Assembly: GCF_001429395.1 (NCBI RefSeq)
Contig: NZ_LMJT01000001.1
Span: 648,740-712,739 of the forward strand
Length of the DNA: 64,000 nucleotides
Source: Allobosea sp. Root381
Lineage (GTDB): Bacteria > Pseudomonadota > Alphaproteobacteria > Rhizobiales > Beijerinckiaceae
Reading direction: 5' to 3'
Below, in pieces: positions 18,000 through 26,734 of the stretch. Below the pieces are notes generated by a model. That model was not told the DNA's origin. It did not search any database and worked only from the letters and a program-made list of their open reading frames with translations. Position numbers and translations under genes: made by a program. Every line of letters begins with the position of its first letter. Position 1 is the stretch's first letter.

Positions 18000-18980
18000 A
18001 TGCACTACTTGGCGTCGACCGCAATCATCACCGCCGCCCTCGCCCTGGGCGCACTGCCGGCCATCGCGGCCGAAGGCAAGCTCGTCCTCTATACGAGCCA
18101 GCCCAACACCGACGCGCAGCAGACGATCGATGCGTTCAAGGCGAAATATCCCAAGGTCGAGATCAGCTTCGTGCGCGACGGCACGCCGCGCGTCATGGCC
18201 AAGCTCCGGGCCGAGATCGAGGCCGGGGCACCCCAGGCCGACCTGCTGCTGATCGCCGATGCCGTGACGATGGAAGGCCTGAAGAAGGACGGCCGCCTGC
18301 TGGCGCACGACAAGGCGGACGTTGCCGCGTATCCCGCCGGCACCCATGACCCGGCCAAGTTCTGGTTCGCGACCAAGCTGATCACCACCGGCATCGTCTA
18401 CAACACCAAGGCCACGCTCAAGCCGACGAGTTGGCTGGACCTGACCAAGCCGGAAGCCAAGAACCTCGTCGCCATGCCGAGCCCGCTGAATTCCGGCGCC
18501 GCGATGATCCACACCATCACGCTGACGAGCAACCTGCCGACCGGCTGGAGCTTCTACGAGGCCCTGCAGAAGAACGGCGCGCTCGCCGCCGGCGCGAATG
18601 GCGACATCCTGCGCCAGGTCGCGACCGGCGAGAAGCTCTACGGCATGATCGTCGACTTCATGCCGATCCGCGAGAAGGCCAAGGGCGCGCCGGTCGAGTT
18701 CGTCTTCCCCAGCGAAGGCGTCTCCGCCGTGAGCGAACCGGTCGCGATCCTGAAAACCAGCAAGAACCCGGAAGCCGCCAAGGCCTTCGTCGATTTCCTG
18801 CTGTCGAAGGAGGGGCAGGCGCTGGCGCTGAAGCAAGGCTATGTCGCGGCCCATCCGGACGTCGCCCTGCCCGCCGGCTATCCCGGCCGCGACGCAATCA
18901 AGCTGATGCCGTTCGACGCGGCCAAGGCGCTGGCCGACGAAGCCGCGGCACGTAAGCGCTTCAGCGCGATCTTCGAGTGA
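18000..18980 (+). CDS. ABC transporter periplasmic binding protein (FbpA/AfuA-like)
   Basis: A 326-residue secreted binding protein of the COG1840 type (Fe3+ and related ligands). A signal peptide ends near LPAIAA (about residue 22) and the mature protein opens GKLVLYTSQPNTDAQQ. The ATG at 18000 has AGGAG 6 bases upstream, while the longer frame to 17808 adds a non-signal sequence. Its stop overlaps the GTG of the permease. Ferric iron is the commonest ligand of the family, but aminoethylphosphonate, thiamine and other ligands also occur, so the substrate stays open. Confidence 0.87.
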   Translation: MHYLASTAIITAALALGALPAIAAEGKLVLYTSQPNTDAQQTIDAFKAKYPKVEISFVRDGTPRVMAKLRAEIEAGAPQADLLLIADAVTMEGLKKDGRLLAHDKADVAAYPAGTHDPAKFWFATKLITTGIVYNTKATLKPTSWLDLTKPEAKNLVAMPSPLNSGAAMIHTITLTSNLPTGWSFYEALQKNGALAAGANGDILRQVATGEKLYGMIVDFMPIREKAKGAPVEFVFPSEGVSAVSEPVAILKTSKNPEAAKAFVDFLLSKEGQALALKQGYVAAHPDVALPAGYPGRDAIKLMPFDAAKALADEAAARKRFSAIFE

Positions 18981-20722
18981 CGCTGGCCGCCCATAGCGGT
19001 TGGAAGGACCTCGGAACCCGCCCTCACCGGCGGGGCCTGAGCCTGCCGTCCGGCTACGGCCTGCCGGTGCTGGTCGCGGCATGCGCGCTGCTCTTCGGAG
19101 CCCTGCCCATGCTGCGGCTCGCCGGTGCCGCTTTCGCCCCCGGCGGAGAGTTCGCGCCCGAGGCGGCACTGGCGGAGATCGGCAGCCGTGCCGCGGTCAA
19201 TGCGACGCTGCATTCGCTGGAGACCGCCTTTCTCTCGGCGCTCGGCGCCCTGCTGATCGGCGGCACCGCCGCGATCCTGCTCGCCGTCACCGATGTGCGC
19301 GGCAAGCGGCCGATCGCCTTTTGCCTCGTCTTCTCGATGATGATCGCGCCGCAGGTCGCGGCGCTCGCTTTCCTCAGCCTGTTCGCGCCGCATTCGCCGA
19401 TCCTGGCGCTGTTCGGCCTGTCGCCCGCACCGGGCACGCCGAACCCGTTGCTCGGGCGCGGCGGCATCGCGCTGGTGATGGCGCTGCATCACGCGCCCCT
19501 GGTCGCGATCACGTTATGGACCGGGCTGCGGAGCGTGCCGCATTCGCTGATCGAGGCAGCCGAGATGGAGGGAGCAGGCCCCGCCACCATCGTCGCGCGC
19601 ATCCTGCTGCCGGTGCTGCGGCCGCAGATCGCGGCAGCAGCGCTCCTCGCCTTCGTCGCGGGGATCGGCAATTTCGGCATTCCGGCGCTGCTCGGCCTGC
19701 CGGTGAATTATCTGACGCTGCCCACGCTGATCTACCGGCGCCTGTCCAGCTTCGGGCCTGCCGGCCTGCCGGACGCGGCGGCGCTCTCGGTCCTGGTCGC
19801 CCTCGTTGCAGGCGTCGGCATCCTCGCCGGCCTCCTGGCGACGCGCCGCGCCGGCGCCAAGGTCGAGATCGAGCGCCCGTTGCAGCCGTTCTGGCGGCTC
19901 GGCCGGGCGCGGCCGTTCGTCGCTAGCGGGCTGTGCCTGCTGCTCGTGCTCAAGCTCGGCCTGCCCTTCCTCGCCCTGCTCGGCGAGGCACTGACGCCGG
20001 CCCTTGGTGTAGCCTTGAGCTGGCAGAGCCTGACCTTCGACAAATTCACCGAAGTGCTGCTGCGGCAGGACGTTACGGTGCGCGCCTTCCGAAATTCCCT
20101 GCTGTTCGCAGGCAGCGCCGCGGTGATCCTCGCTTTGCTCTCGATCGGCTTCGCTTATGCGCTGGAGCGGCGCATGGGCCGGGCCAGGCGCGCGGTCGAG
20201 GTGGTGATCGAGCTGCCCTATGCGCTGCCCGGCGTGGTCCTCGCCATCGCCTGCATCCTGATGTTCCTGAAACCGCTCCCGGTGCTCGGTGTCAGCATCT
20301 ATGCGACGCCCTTCATCATTCTCTTCGCCTATCTCGCGCGATTCATGCCGCTGGCGCTCAAGGCGCCGCTGGCTGCCATGGCGCAGATCGAGGCGCATCA
20401 CGAGGAAGCGGCCAGGCTCGACGGCGTCACGCTCTGGCAGATGCTGCGCTTCATCGTGGCGCCGATCCTCGCCCCTGCCGCCACGGTCAGCGCGCTGATG
20501 GTCTTCCTCGTCGCCTTCAACGAACTGACCGTCTCCGCCCTGCTCTGGTCCTCGGGCACCGAGACGCTCGGCGTCGTGCTGTTCTCGCTGAAGGAAGCGG
20601 GGCTGGCCGGGGAGGCCGCGGCGGTCGCGATCAGCGCGTCGGCGGTAATCCTGCTGGCGATGCTGACGCTGGACCTGCTGGCCAAGCGTCTGCCACAGGA
20701 CGTGCTGCCCTGGCGCATCTGA
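18977..20722 (+). CDS. ABC transporter permease, fused double domain (FbpB type)
   Basis: A 581-residue inner-membrane permease with two homologous halves and about twelve hydrophobic segments. Each half carries an EAA loop that docks an ATPase: EAAEMEGAGPATIVARILLP in the first and EEAARLDGVTLWQMLRFIVA in the second. Such fused permeases serve FbpABC/SfuABC iron importers. The GTG start overlaps the binding-protein stop. No ATPase gene follows; the next gene is a signalling protein. Confidence 0.9.
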   Translation: MTLAAHSGWKDLGTRPHRRGLSLPSGYGLPVLVAACALLFGALPMLRLAGAAFAPGGEFAPEAALAEIGSRAAVNATLHSLETAFLSALGALLIGGTAAILLAVTDVRGKRPIAFCLVFSMMIAPQVAALAFLSLFAPHSPILALFGLSPAPGTPNPLLGRGGIALVMALHHAPLVAITLWTGLRSVPHSLIEAAEMEGAGPATIVARILLPVLRPQIAAAALLAFVAGIGNFGIPALLGLPVNYLTLPTLIYRRLSSFGPAGLPDAAALSVLVALVAGVGILAGLLATRRAGAKVEIERPLQPFWRLGRARPFVASGLCLLLVLKLGLPFLALLGEALTPALGVALSWQSLTFDKFTEVLLRQDVTVRAFRNSLLFAGSAAVILALLSIGFAYALERRMGRARRAVEVVIELPYALPGVVLAIACILMFLKPLPVLGVSIYATPFIILFAYLARFMPLALKAPLAAMAQIEAHHEEAARLDGVTLWQMLRFIVAPILAPAATVSALMVFLVAFNELTVSALLWSSGTETLGVVLFSLKEAGLAGEAAAVAISASAVILLAMLTLDLLAKRLPQDVLPWRI

Positions 20723-20873
20723 CACATGCCTCGCCAGGAGCGGCAGAGGGGCGGGACAGCGCCTGACAAGGTGGCGTTAACGACCTGACGATAGAGCAGG
20801 AGCATGCGCGGCGATGGCCTACGCCGCCAGCGCCTTCGGCCCCTGGTGCCGATGCGCCCTGCAGGACGAAGAT

Positions 20874-22172
20874 ATGACGCAGCGTACCGCGGAACGACAG
20901 CCGCTTTTCCACCCGCAGGACAGGCGCAGGGTTCTCGTCGTCGAGGATTCGAAGACTTTCTCGATCGCGCTGCGCCAGATGATCGAGGCCGAGACTGGCC
21001 TGAAAGTGACGAGCTGCGGCTGCCTGAAGGACCTCAGCCACGCCATCCTGCAGGATCAGGAAGGTTATGCGATCGCCGTCGTCGACCTCAACCTGCCGGA
21101 CGCGCCCGATGGCGAGGCGCTCGACTGGACGGTGAGCCATGGCATTCCCACCATCGTCTTCACCGGCACGTTCGATCTCGCGACGCGGGCCCGCATCATG
21201 GAGCGCGAGGTCTTCGACTATGTGCTGAAGGATTCCGAGTTCGCGCTCGGCAACCTCGTCAGCTCGGTCAAGCGGGCGCTGACCAATCGCGAGACCCGCA
21301 TCCTCGTCGTCGATGACATGACCACCACCCGCAGGCTGCTCGGCCAGATGCTGACGAGCCAGCAATACACCGTCGTCGAGGTCGGCTCCGGCGCCGATGC
21401 GCTCACGATGCTGGAGCAGGATCAGGCCATCAGGCTCGTCGTTGCCGACTACAACATGCCTGACATGGACGGCTTCGAGCTAGCCCGCCGCATCCGCCGC
21501 CGCTACCCGGCCGAGCAGGTGCGCGTCATCGGCATCTCCTCTTCGACAGACCGGACCACCTCGGCGGCGTTCCTGAAGGCGGGTGCACATGACTTCATCG
21601 CGCGCCCCTTCGTGCTCGAGGAACTGCAGTGCCGCATCGCCTCGAATGCCGAGACGCTGCTGCGGATGCGCCAGCTCCACGACCTTGCCTGGCACGACTA
21701 CCTGACGGGGCTGTTCAACCGGCGCTACTTCTTCGAGAAGGGGCCCAAGCTCGTCGCCGAAGCCCAGCGGGCGGGCCAGCCGACCTGCGTCGCCATTCTC
21801 GACATCGATCACTTCAAACTGCTGAACGACGAGCACGGCCACAATGCCGGCGATGACGCGCTGCGCATCTTCGCAGGCCATCTGAGCGATTCGCTCGACG
21901 CGCGGCCGCATCTCCTCGCCCGGCTCGGCGGGGAAGAATTCGCGCTGCTTCTGCCGGGCATGCGTGAAGCCGACGCAGCCGCGATCATCGAAGAGCTGCG
22001 AGCCGGCGTGGCCGGACGACAGATCTTCGTCGGCAAGCTGGCCCTGCGCCTGACGGTCTCGATCGGCCTGGCCGAGGTGGCGGCGACCGACAGCCTCGAC
22101 CTGACGATGCGCAAGGCCGACAGGGCGCTCTACACCGCCAAGCAGGCGGGGCGGAACCGCGTTCAGGCCTAG
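20874..22172 (+). CDS. Diguanylate cyclase response regulator (REC-REC-GGDEF)
   Basis: A 432-residue cytoplasmic signalling protein in a PleD-like order. The first receiver (about 18–135) has probable phospho-acceptor Asp71 (VVDLNLPD). The second (about 141–258) has Asp192 (VADYNMPDMDG). The C-terminal GGDEF domain has active-site GGEEF at 352–356. The sequence before the active site (DARPHLLARLGGEEF) lacks the RxxD inhibitory site. It should make cyclic di-GMP when phosphorylated. The ATG at 20874 has AGGA 7 bases upstream; an in-frame ATG at 20814 is possible. No cognate kinase adjoins it. Confidence 0.9.
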   Translation: MTQRTAERQPLFHPQDRRRVLVVEDSKTFSIALRQMIEAETGLKVTSCGCLKDLSHAILQDQEGYAIAVVDLNLPDAPDGEALDWTVSHGIPTIVFTGTFDLATRARIMEREVFDYVLKDSEFALGNLVSSVKRALTNRETRILVVDDMTTTRRLLGQMLTSQQYTVVEVGSGADALTMLEQDQAIRLVVADYNMPDMDGFELARRIRRRYPAEQVRVIGISSSTDRTTSAAFLKAGAHDFIARPFVLEELQCRIASNAETLLRMRQLHDLAWHDYLTGLFNRRYFFEKGPKLVAEAQRAGQPTCVAILDIDHFKLLNDEHGHNAGDDALRIFAGHLSDSLDARPHLLARLGGEEFALLLPGMREADAAAIIEELRAGVAGRQIFVGKLALRLTVSIGLAEVAATDSLDLTMRKADRALYTAKQAGRNRVQA

Positions 22173-22197
22173 GGTCCGCACTCGTTACGGCCACGCC

Positions 22198-23118
22198 CTA
22201 GGCCGCGACTGAAGCCGGCGCCTCGCCCATCAGCAGGGCGCGGCTCGCTTTGACCTCGCGCACGACGAAATCGACGGTCGCGCGCACGCGGGCAACGTCC
22301 TTCAGGTCAGCATGGACGAGAAGCCAGAAGGAGCGCGTGATCGAAACCGCCTCTGGCAGCACCGGCACCAGCCGCGGCTCGCTCGCGGCCATGAAATGGT
22401 GGATCACACCGATGCCGGCACCGCCCACGACGGCATTCATCTGCGCCAGGACGCTCGAACTTTGCACCTGCGCGCGCAGGCCCCTGGCGACCTCGTCGAG
22501 ATAGTCGAGCTCCGGTGCGAAGATCAGATCGTCGATGTAGCCGACGATACGATGTGCGAAGAGGTCCTCCGCCTGCGCGACCGGCGGCATCGAATTCAGA
22601 TAGCCTTGGGCGGCGTATAGGCCGAGGCGATAGTCGCAGAGCTTGCGCGCCACCACCTTGCCCTCCTTGGGCGGCGCGAGCGTGATCGCGACATCCGCCT
22701 CACGCTTCGACAGCGAGAGCAGCCGCGGCATGGCGATGAGCTGGAGTTCGAGGCCGGGATAGGCGCCGGCGAGCCCGGCAAGGCGCGGGGCGAGGAAGCT
22801 CGTGCCGAAACCATCGGGCGCGCCGATCCTGACCGTGCCGGCGAGCGCCATATCGGCACCGCCGATATCGCTCTGGATCGCCAGCGCCTCGGTTTCCATG
22901 CTCTCCGCCTTGGCCAGCAGCCGCTCGCCATGGGCCGTCAGCGTATAGCCCTGCGGCCGCCGCTCGAACAGCTTCGCCTTGAGCGCCTCCTCGAGCGCGG
23001 TGACGCGGCGGGAGACGGTGGCATGGTCGGCGCCGAGCCGGCGGGCGGCGGCCGTCAGGCGCCCCGAGCGCGCGACCGCGAGGAAGAACCGCAGATCATC
23101 CCAGTCGAACCGCTCCAC
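22198..23118 (-). CDS. LysR family regulator, divergent from mmsA
   Basis: A 306-residue LysR regulator with an N-terminal winged helix (FDWDDLRFFLAVARSGRLTA, HATVSRRVTALEEAL) and a substrate-binding domain. The GTG at 23118 is chosen because GGAGGA sits 5–6 bases upstream and the family N terminus begins there. It is transcribed away from mmsA, so it probably regulates the valine/isobutyrate genes. Note that the classical MmsR of Pseudomonas is an AraC-type protein, so this would be a different control. Confidence 0.87.
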   Translation of the reverse strand: MERFDWDDLRFFLAVARSGRLTAAARRLGADHATVSRRVTALEEALKAKLFERRPQGYTLTAHGERLLAKAESMETEALAIQSDIGGADMALAGTVRIGAPDGFGTSFLAPRLAGLAGAYPGLELQLIAMPRLLSLSKREADVAITLAPPKEGKVVARKLCDYRLGLYAAQGYLNSMPPVAQAEDLFAHRIVGYIDDLIFAPELDYLDEVARGLRAQVQSSSVLAQMNAVVGGAGIGVIHHFMAASEPRLVPVLPEAVSITRSFWLLVHADLKDVARVRATVDFVVREVKASRALLMGEAPASVAA

Positions 23119-23239
23119 CGCGCTCCTCCGTATTTGCTTTTCCGCACAGCACAAGCCCAGTCTCGCTATAGCCGTGCGAAAACAGGAATGGTAGGGGAGA
23201 GTACGGTTTCGAGACACCACCATTCGTAGGGAGGACGCG

Positions 23240-24736
23240 ATGCGTCAGGTTGGGCATTTCATCGGCGGCAAGCATGTCGCGGGAACCTCAGGCCGCACGG
23301 CCGACATCTATCAGCCGATGGATGGTTCGGTGATCGGCAAGGTCGCGCTGGCGAGCACGTCGGAACTCGACCAGGCCGTGCAGAACGCCGCCGAGGCGCA
23401 GCCGAAATGGGCCGCTGTCAACCCGCAGCGCCGCGCCCGCGTGCTGATGAAATTCCTCGACCTGATCGCGCAGAACAATGACGAGCTTGCCGATCTGCTC
23501 GCCCGCGAGCACGGCAAGACGATTCCCGACGCCAAGGGCGACATCCAGCGCGGCGTCGAGGTCGTCGAGTTCTGCCTCGGCATTCCCAACCTGATGAAGG
23601 GCGAGTTTACCGACGGCGCCGGCCCCGGCATCGACATCTACTCGCTGCGCCAGCCGCTCGGTGTCGTCGCCGGCATCACGCCGTTCAACTTCCCGGCGAT
23701 GATCCCGCTCTGGAAGCTCGGCCCCGCGATCGCCTGCGGCAACGCCTTCATCCTCAAGCCCTCCGAGCGCGACCCGGGCGTGCCGATGCGCCTCGCCGAG
23801 CTCTTCATCGAGGCCGGTGGCCCTCCCGGCATCCTCAACGTCGTCAACGGCGACAAGGAATCGGTCGATGCCATCCTCGACCATCCCGAGATCAAGGCGG
23901 TCGGTTTCGTCGGCTCCACGCCCATCGCCGAGTACATCTACACCCGTGGCTGCGCCAATGGTAAGCGCGTGCAGTGCTTCGGCGGCGCCAAGAACCACAT
24001 GATCATCATGCCCGACGCCGACATGGACCAGGCGGTCGATGCGCTGATCGGCGCCGGCTACGGCTCGGCCGGCGAGCGCTGCATGGCGATCTCGGTCGCG
24101 GTCCCGGTCGGCAAGGCGACCGCCGACGAGCTGGTGAAGCGCCTGATCCCACGTGTCGAGAGCCTCAAGATCGGCCCCTCGACCGACGCCTCGGCCGATT
24201 ACGGCCCGGTCGTCACCAAAGCGGCGATGGAGAAGATCAAGGCTTACGTCGACATCGGCATCGAGGAAGGCGCGACGCTCGCCGTCGACGGGCGCGACTT
24301 CAAGATGCAGGGCTACGAGAACGGCTTCTATGTCGGCGGCTGCCTGTTCGACAACGTCACCAAGGACATGCGGATCTACAAGGAAGAGATCTTCGGCCCC
24401 GTCCTCTCCGTGCTGCGCGCCGAGAGCTATGACGAGGCGCTGAAGCTCACCAACGACCATGAATACGGCAACGGCACCGCGATCTTCACTCGCGACGGCG
24501 ACGCGGCGCGCGACTTCGCCTCGAAGGTCCAGGTCGGCATGGTCGGAATCAACCTGCCGATCCCGGTGCCGCTTGCCTACTACACCTTCGGTGGCTGGAA
24601 GCGCTCCGTCTTCGGCGACCTGAACCAGCACGGGCCGGACTCGATCCGCTTCTACACCAAGACCAAGACGGTGACGGCGCGCTGGCCGAGCGGCATCAAG
24701 GACGGCGCGAGCTTCGTCATCCCGACGATGGGTTGA
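23240..24736 (+). CDS. mmsA: CoA-acylating methylmalonate-semialdehyde dehydrogenase
   Basis: A 498-residue ALDH6-family enzyme that converts methylmalonate semialdehyde to propionyl-CoA, CO2 and NADH in valine (and myo-inositol/thymine) catabolism. PFNFPAMIPLW lies at 148–158 and nucleophile Cys281 in GAGYGSAGERCMAIS. The ALDH6 absence of the usual catalytic Glu shows in RVQCFGGAKNH at 243–253. GGGAGG precedes the ATG. Isobutyryl-CoA dehydrogenase and mmsB follow. Confidence 0.95.
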   Translation: MRQVGHFIGGKHVAGTSGRTADIYQPMDGSVIGKVALASTSELDQAVQNAAEAQPKWAAVNPQRRARVLMKFLDLIAQNNDELADLLAREHGKTIPDAKGDIQRGVEVVEFCLGIPNLMKGEFTDGAGPGIDIYSLRQPLGVVAGITPFNFPAMIPLWKLGPAIACGNAFILKPSERDPGVPMRLAELFIEAGGPPGILNVVNGDKESVDAILDHPEIKAVGFVGSTPIAEYIYTRGCANGKRVQCFGGAKNHMIIMPDADMDQAVDALIGAGYGSAGERCMAISVAVPVGKATADELVKRLIPRVESLKIGPSTDASADYGPVVTKAAMEKIKAYVDIGIEEGATLAVDGRDFKMQGYENGFYVGGCLFDNVTKDMRIYKEEIFGPVLSVLRAESYDEALKLTNDHEYGNGTAIFTRDGDAARDFASKVQVGMVGINLPIPVPLAYYTFGGWKRSVFGDLNQHGPDSIRFYTKTKTVTARWPSGIKDGASFVIPTMG

Positions 24737-24791
24737 GAGGCTGCGCCGCAGAGCACCGCTGCTCCGCGCGTCCCTTCAGCCTCACGCACAA

Positions 24792-24818
24792 TAGCCCCGG
24801 CGCCCAGCGCCGGGGCTA
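24792..24818. terminator. Strong GC hairpin after mmsA
   Basis: A perfect 12-bp stem (24792–24803 with 24807–24818) with a 3-base loop lies 55 bases after the mmsA stop. There is no U-tract, so it may be a Rho-assisted end, a processing site or an attenuator before the acyl-CoA dehydrogenase gene. Confidence 0.6.
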
Positions 24819-24920
24819 CACCTTGCCGGTGCGGCAGCCCTGAGTTCTCATGGGCGTAACGCGACACGCCCGGCATGCCAGGTCACAGCGGTCGATGCCG
24901 AACCATCAGGAGCGCCAGCC

Positions 24921-26075
24921 TTGAACGCCTTCGCTCTCACCGAAGACCAGATCGCGATCCGCGACATGGCGCAGGACTTCGCTGCCGAGACGTTGGCGCC
25001 CCATGCCCTGCGCTGGGATGAGGAGAAGCACTTCCCCATCGAGGAGATGCGCGCTGCCGCCGCGCTCGGCATGGGCGGCATCTATATCCGGGAGGATGTC
25101 GGCGGCTCGGGGCTATCGCGGCTCGACGCAGCGCTGATCTTCGAGGCGCTCTCGACCGGTTGCCCCACGGTCGCAGCCTATATCTCGATCCACAACATGT
25201 GCGCCTGGATGATCGACCGCTATGGTTCGGATGATCAGCGTCAGCGCTTCCTGCCGCAGCTCTGCACGATGGAGCATCTCGCCAGCTACTGCCTGACCGA
25301 GCCCGGCGCCGGCTCCGACGCCGCCGGGCTTAAGACCAGGGCCGTTCTCGACGGCGACCATTATATCCTCGACGGGCAGAAGCAGTTCATTTCCGGCGCC
25401 GGCGTTGCCGACATCTATGTGGTGATGGTTCGCACCGGCGAGGCCGGACCATCCGGCATCTCGACCATCGTGGTCGAGAAGGATACGCCCGGCCTCTCCT
25501 TCGGCGCCAACGAGAAGAAGATGGGCTGGAACGCCCAGCCGACGCGCGCCGTGATCTTCGAGAACTGCCGCGTGCCCGCCGCCAACCGGCTCGGCGACGA
25601 GGGCGTCGGCTTCAAGATCGCCATGGCCGGGCTCGATGGCGGGCGGCTCAACATCGGTGCCTGCTCGATCGGCGGAGCGCAGGGCGCGCTCGACAAGGCA
25701 CTCGCCTATGCGAAGGAGCGCAAGGCCTTCGGCTCACGGATCGCGGATTTCCAGGCATTGCAGTTCACGCTCGCCGACATGGCGACGGAGCTGGAGGCGG
25801 CGCGCACCCTGCTCTGGCGCGCGGCCGCATCCCTCGACGCCAAGGCGCCGGACGCAACGACGCTCTGCGCGATGGCCAAGCGGATCGCGACCGACACAGG
25901 CTTCGAGGTCGCCAACCAGGCCCTGCAGATTCATGGCGGCTACGGCTACCTCGCCGATTACGGCATCGAGAAGATCGTTCGCGACCTGCGCGTCCACCAG
26001 ATCCTGGAAGGCACCAACGAGGTGATGCGGATGATCGTCGCCCGAGGGCTCGTTGGCCGGGCGAAGGGGAACTGA
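24921..26075 (+). CDS. Isobutyryl-CoA dehydrogenase-like acyl-CoA dehydrogenase
   Basis: A 384-residue FAD acyl-CoA dehydrogenase. The flavin-binding [16 protein letters not shown] and the C-terminal [20 protein letters not shown] and [13 protein letters not shown] segments with the catalytic Glu are present. The context between mmsA and mmsB suggests the ACAD8-like step of valine degradation, isobutyryl-CoA to methacrylyl-CoA. It starts with TTG at 24921, with AGGAG 9 bases upstream, and the first residues align with the family. 2-Methylbutyryl-CoA is an alternative substrate. Confidence 0.88.
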   Translation: MNAFALTEDQIAIRDMAQDFAAETLAPHALRWDEEKHFPIEEMRAAAALGMGGIYIREDVGGSGLSRLDAALIFEALSTGCPTVAAYISIHNMCAWMIDRYGSDDQRQRFLPQLCTMEHLASYCLTEPGAGSDAAGLKTRAVLDGDHYILDGQKQFISGAGVADIYVVMVRTGEAGPSGISTIVVEKDTPGLSFGANEKKMGWNAQPTRAVIFENCRVPAANRLGDEGVGFKIAMAGLDGGRLNIGACSIGGAQGALDKALAYAKERKAFGSRIADFQALQFTLADMATELEAARTLLWRAAASLDAKAPDATTLCAMAKRIATDTGFEVANQALQIHGGYGYLADYGIEKIVRDLRVHQILEGTNEVMRMIVARGLVGRAKGN

Positions 26076-26077
26076 GC

Positions 26078-26422
26078 CTATGCGGCGAGCGGCCTCACGC
26101 GCCTCTCGATCTCTCGGCCGGACGCCAGCCGGGCGATGCGCAGGTCATGGTCGCTCTGCAGTTTCAGCCACATTTCCGGCGAGGTTCCGAAGAACTGTGC
26201 GAGGCGCAGCGCAGTGTCGGCCGTGATCGTCCGCTCGCCCTTGACGATGCCGGCAATGCGGCTGACGGGAGCGTCGATATCGCGCGCCAGCCGGTTCTGG
26301 CTGACGCCGAGCGGCTTCATGAATTCCTCGAGCAGGATTTCACCCGGCGGAATCGGCTCTAGGGCAAGGTCACCGGCGTGCCGGCTCGGCTCCGGATCAG
26401 TGATAGTCGACGATTTCGACAT
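26078..26422 (-). CDS. higA: HigA-type antitoxin
   Basis: A 114-residue XRE-family antitoxin. The core PPGEILLEEFMKPLGVSQNR followed by LARDIDAPVSRIAGIVKGER and the end FGTSPEMWLKLQSDHDL is the standard HigA/VapI pattern. It should bind and neutralise the toxin encoded just upstream and repress their shared promoter. Start codons overlap the toxin 3' end (26397 onward); an ATG one codon earlier at 26425 is equally possible. It ends 3 bases from the convergent acyl-CoA dehydrogenase gene. Confidence 0.9.
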   Translation of the reverse strand: MSKSSTITDPEPSRHAGDLALEPIPPGEILLEEFMKPLGVSQNRLARDIDAPVSRIAGIVKGERTITADTALRLAQFFGTSPEMWLKLQSDHDLRIARLASGREIERRVRPLAA

Positions 26423-26675
26423 CATGCGCCTCCCCGTTTTCCCGGTTGAAACAGATCCGCCACTGGTCGTTGACCCGGATCGAATATTGTCCTGCCCTGT
26501 CGCCACGCAGCGCTTCCAACCTGTTACCCGGAGGAATGCGCAGATCGTCGAGCCTGGCGGCGGCGTGCAGCAACAGGAGCTTGCGTCGGATCACGCGCTC
26601 GATCGCCGCGAAGAGCCTGAGCGGCCTGTCATTGAACAGCAACTCGGCATCGCGTTGCGCGAATGATCGGATCAT
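26397..26675 (-). CDS. higB: HigB/RelE-type toxin
   Basis: A 92-residue toxin of the RelE/ParE superfamily. It shows MIRSFAQRDAELLF at the start, LRIPPGNRLEALRGDRAGQY in the middle and YSIRVNDQWRICF near the end, typical of HigB proteins that cleave mRNA on the ribosome. Toxin-before-antitoxin order with overlap is typical of higBA. It is complete and looks intact, and it lies on the opposite strand to the valine-catabolic genes around it. Confidence 0.9.
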   Translation of the reverse strand: MIRSFAQRDAELLFNDRPLRLFAAIERVIRRKLLLLHAAARLDDLRIPPGNRLEALRGDRAGQYSIRVNDQWRICFNRENGEAHDVEIVDYH

Positions 26676-26734
26676 CGACGGAAAAGCTATTCCGCAAGAG
26701 ATATTCCGTCAAGAAGAATGGAAGGAGACGCAGC

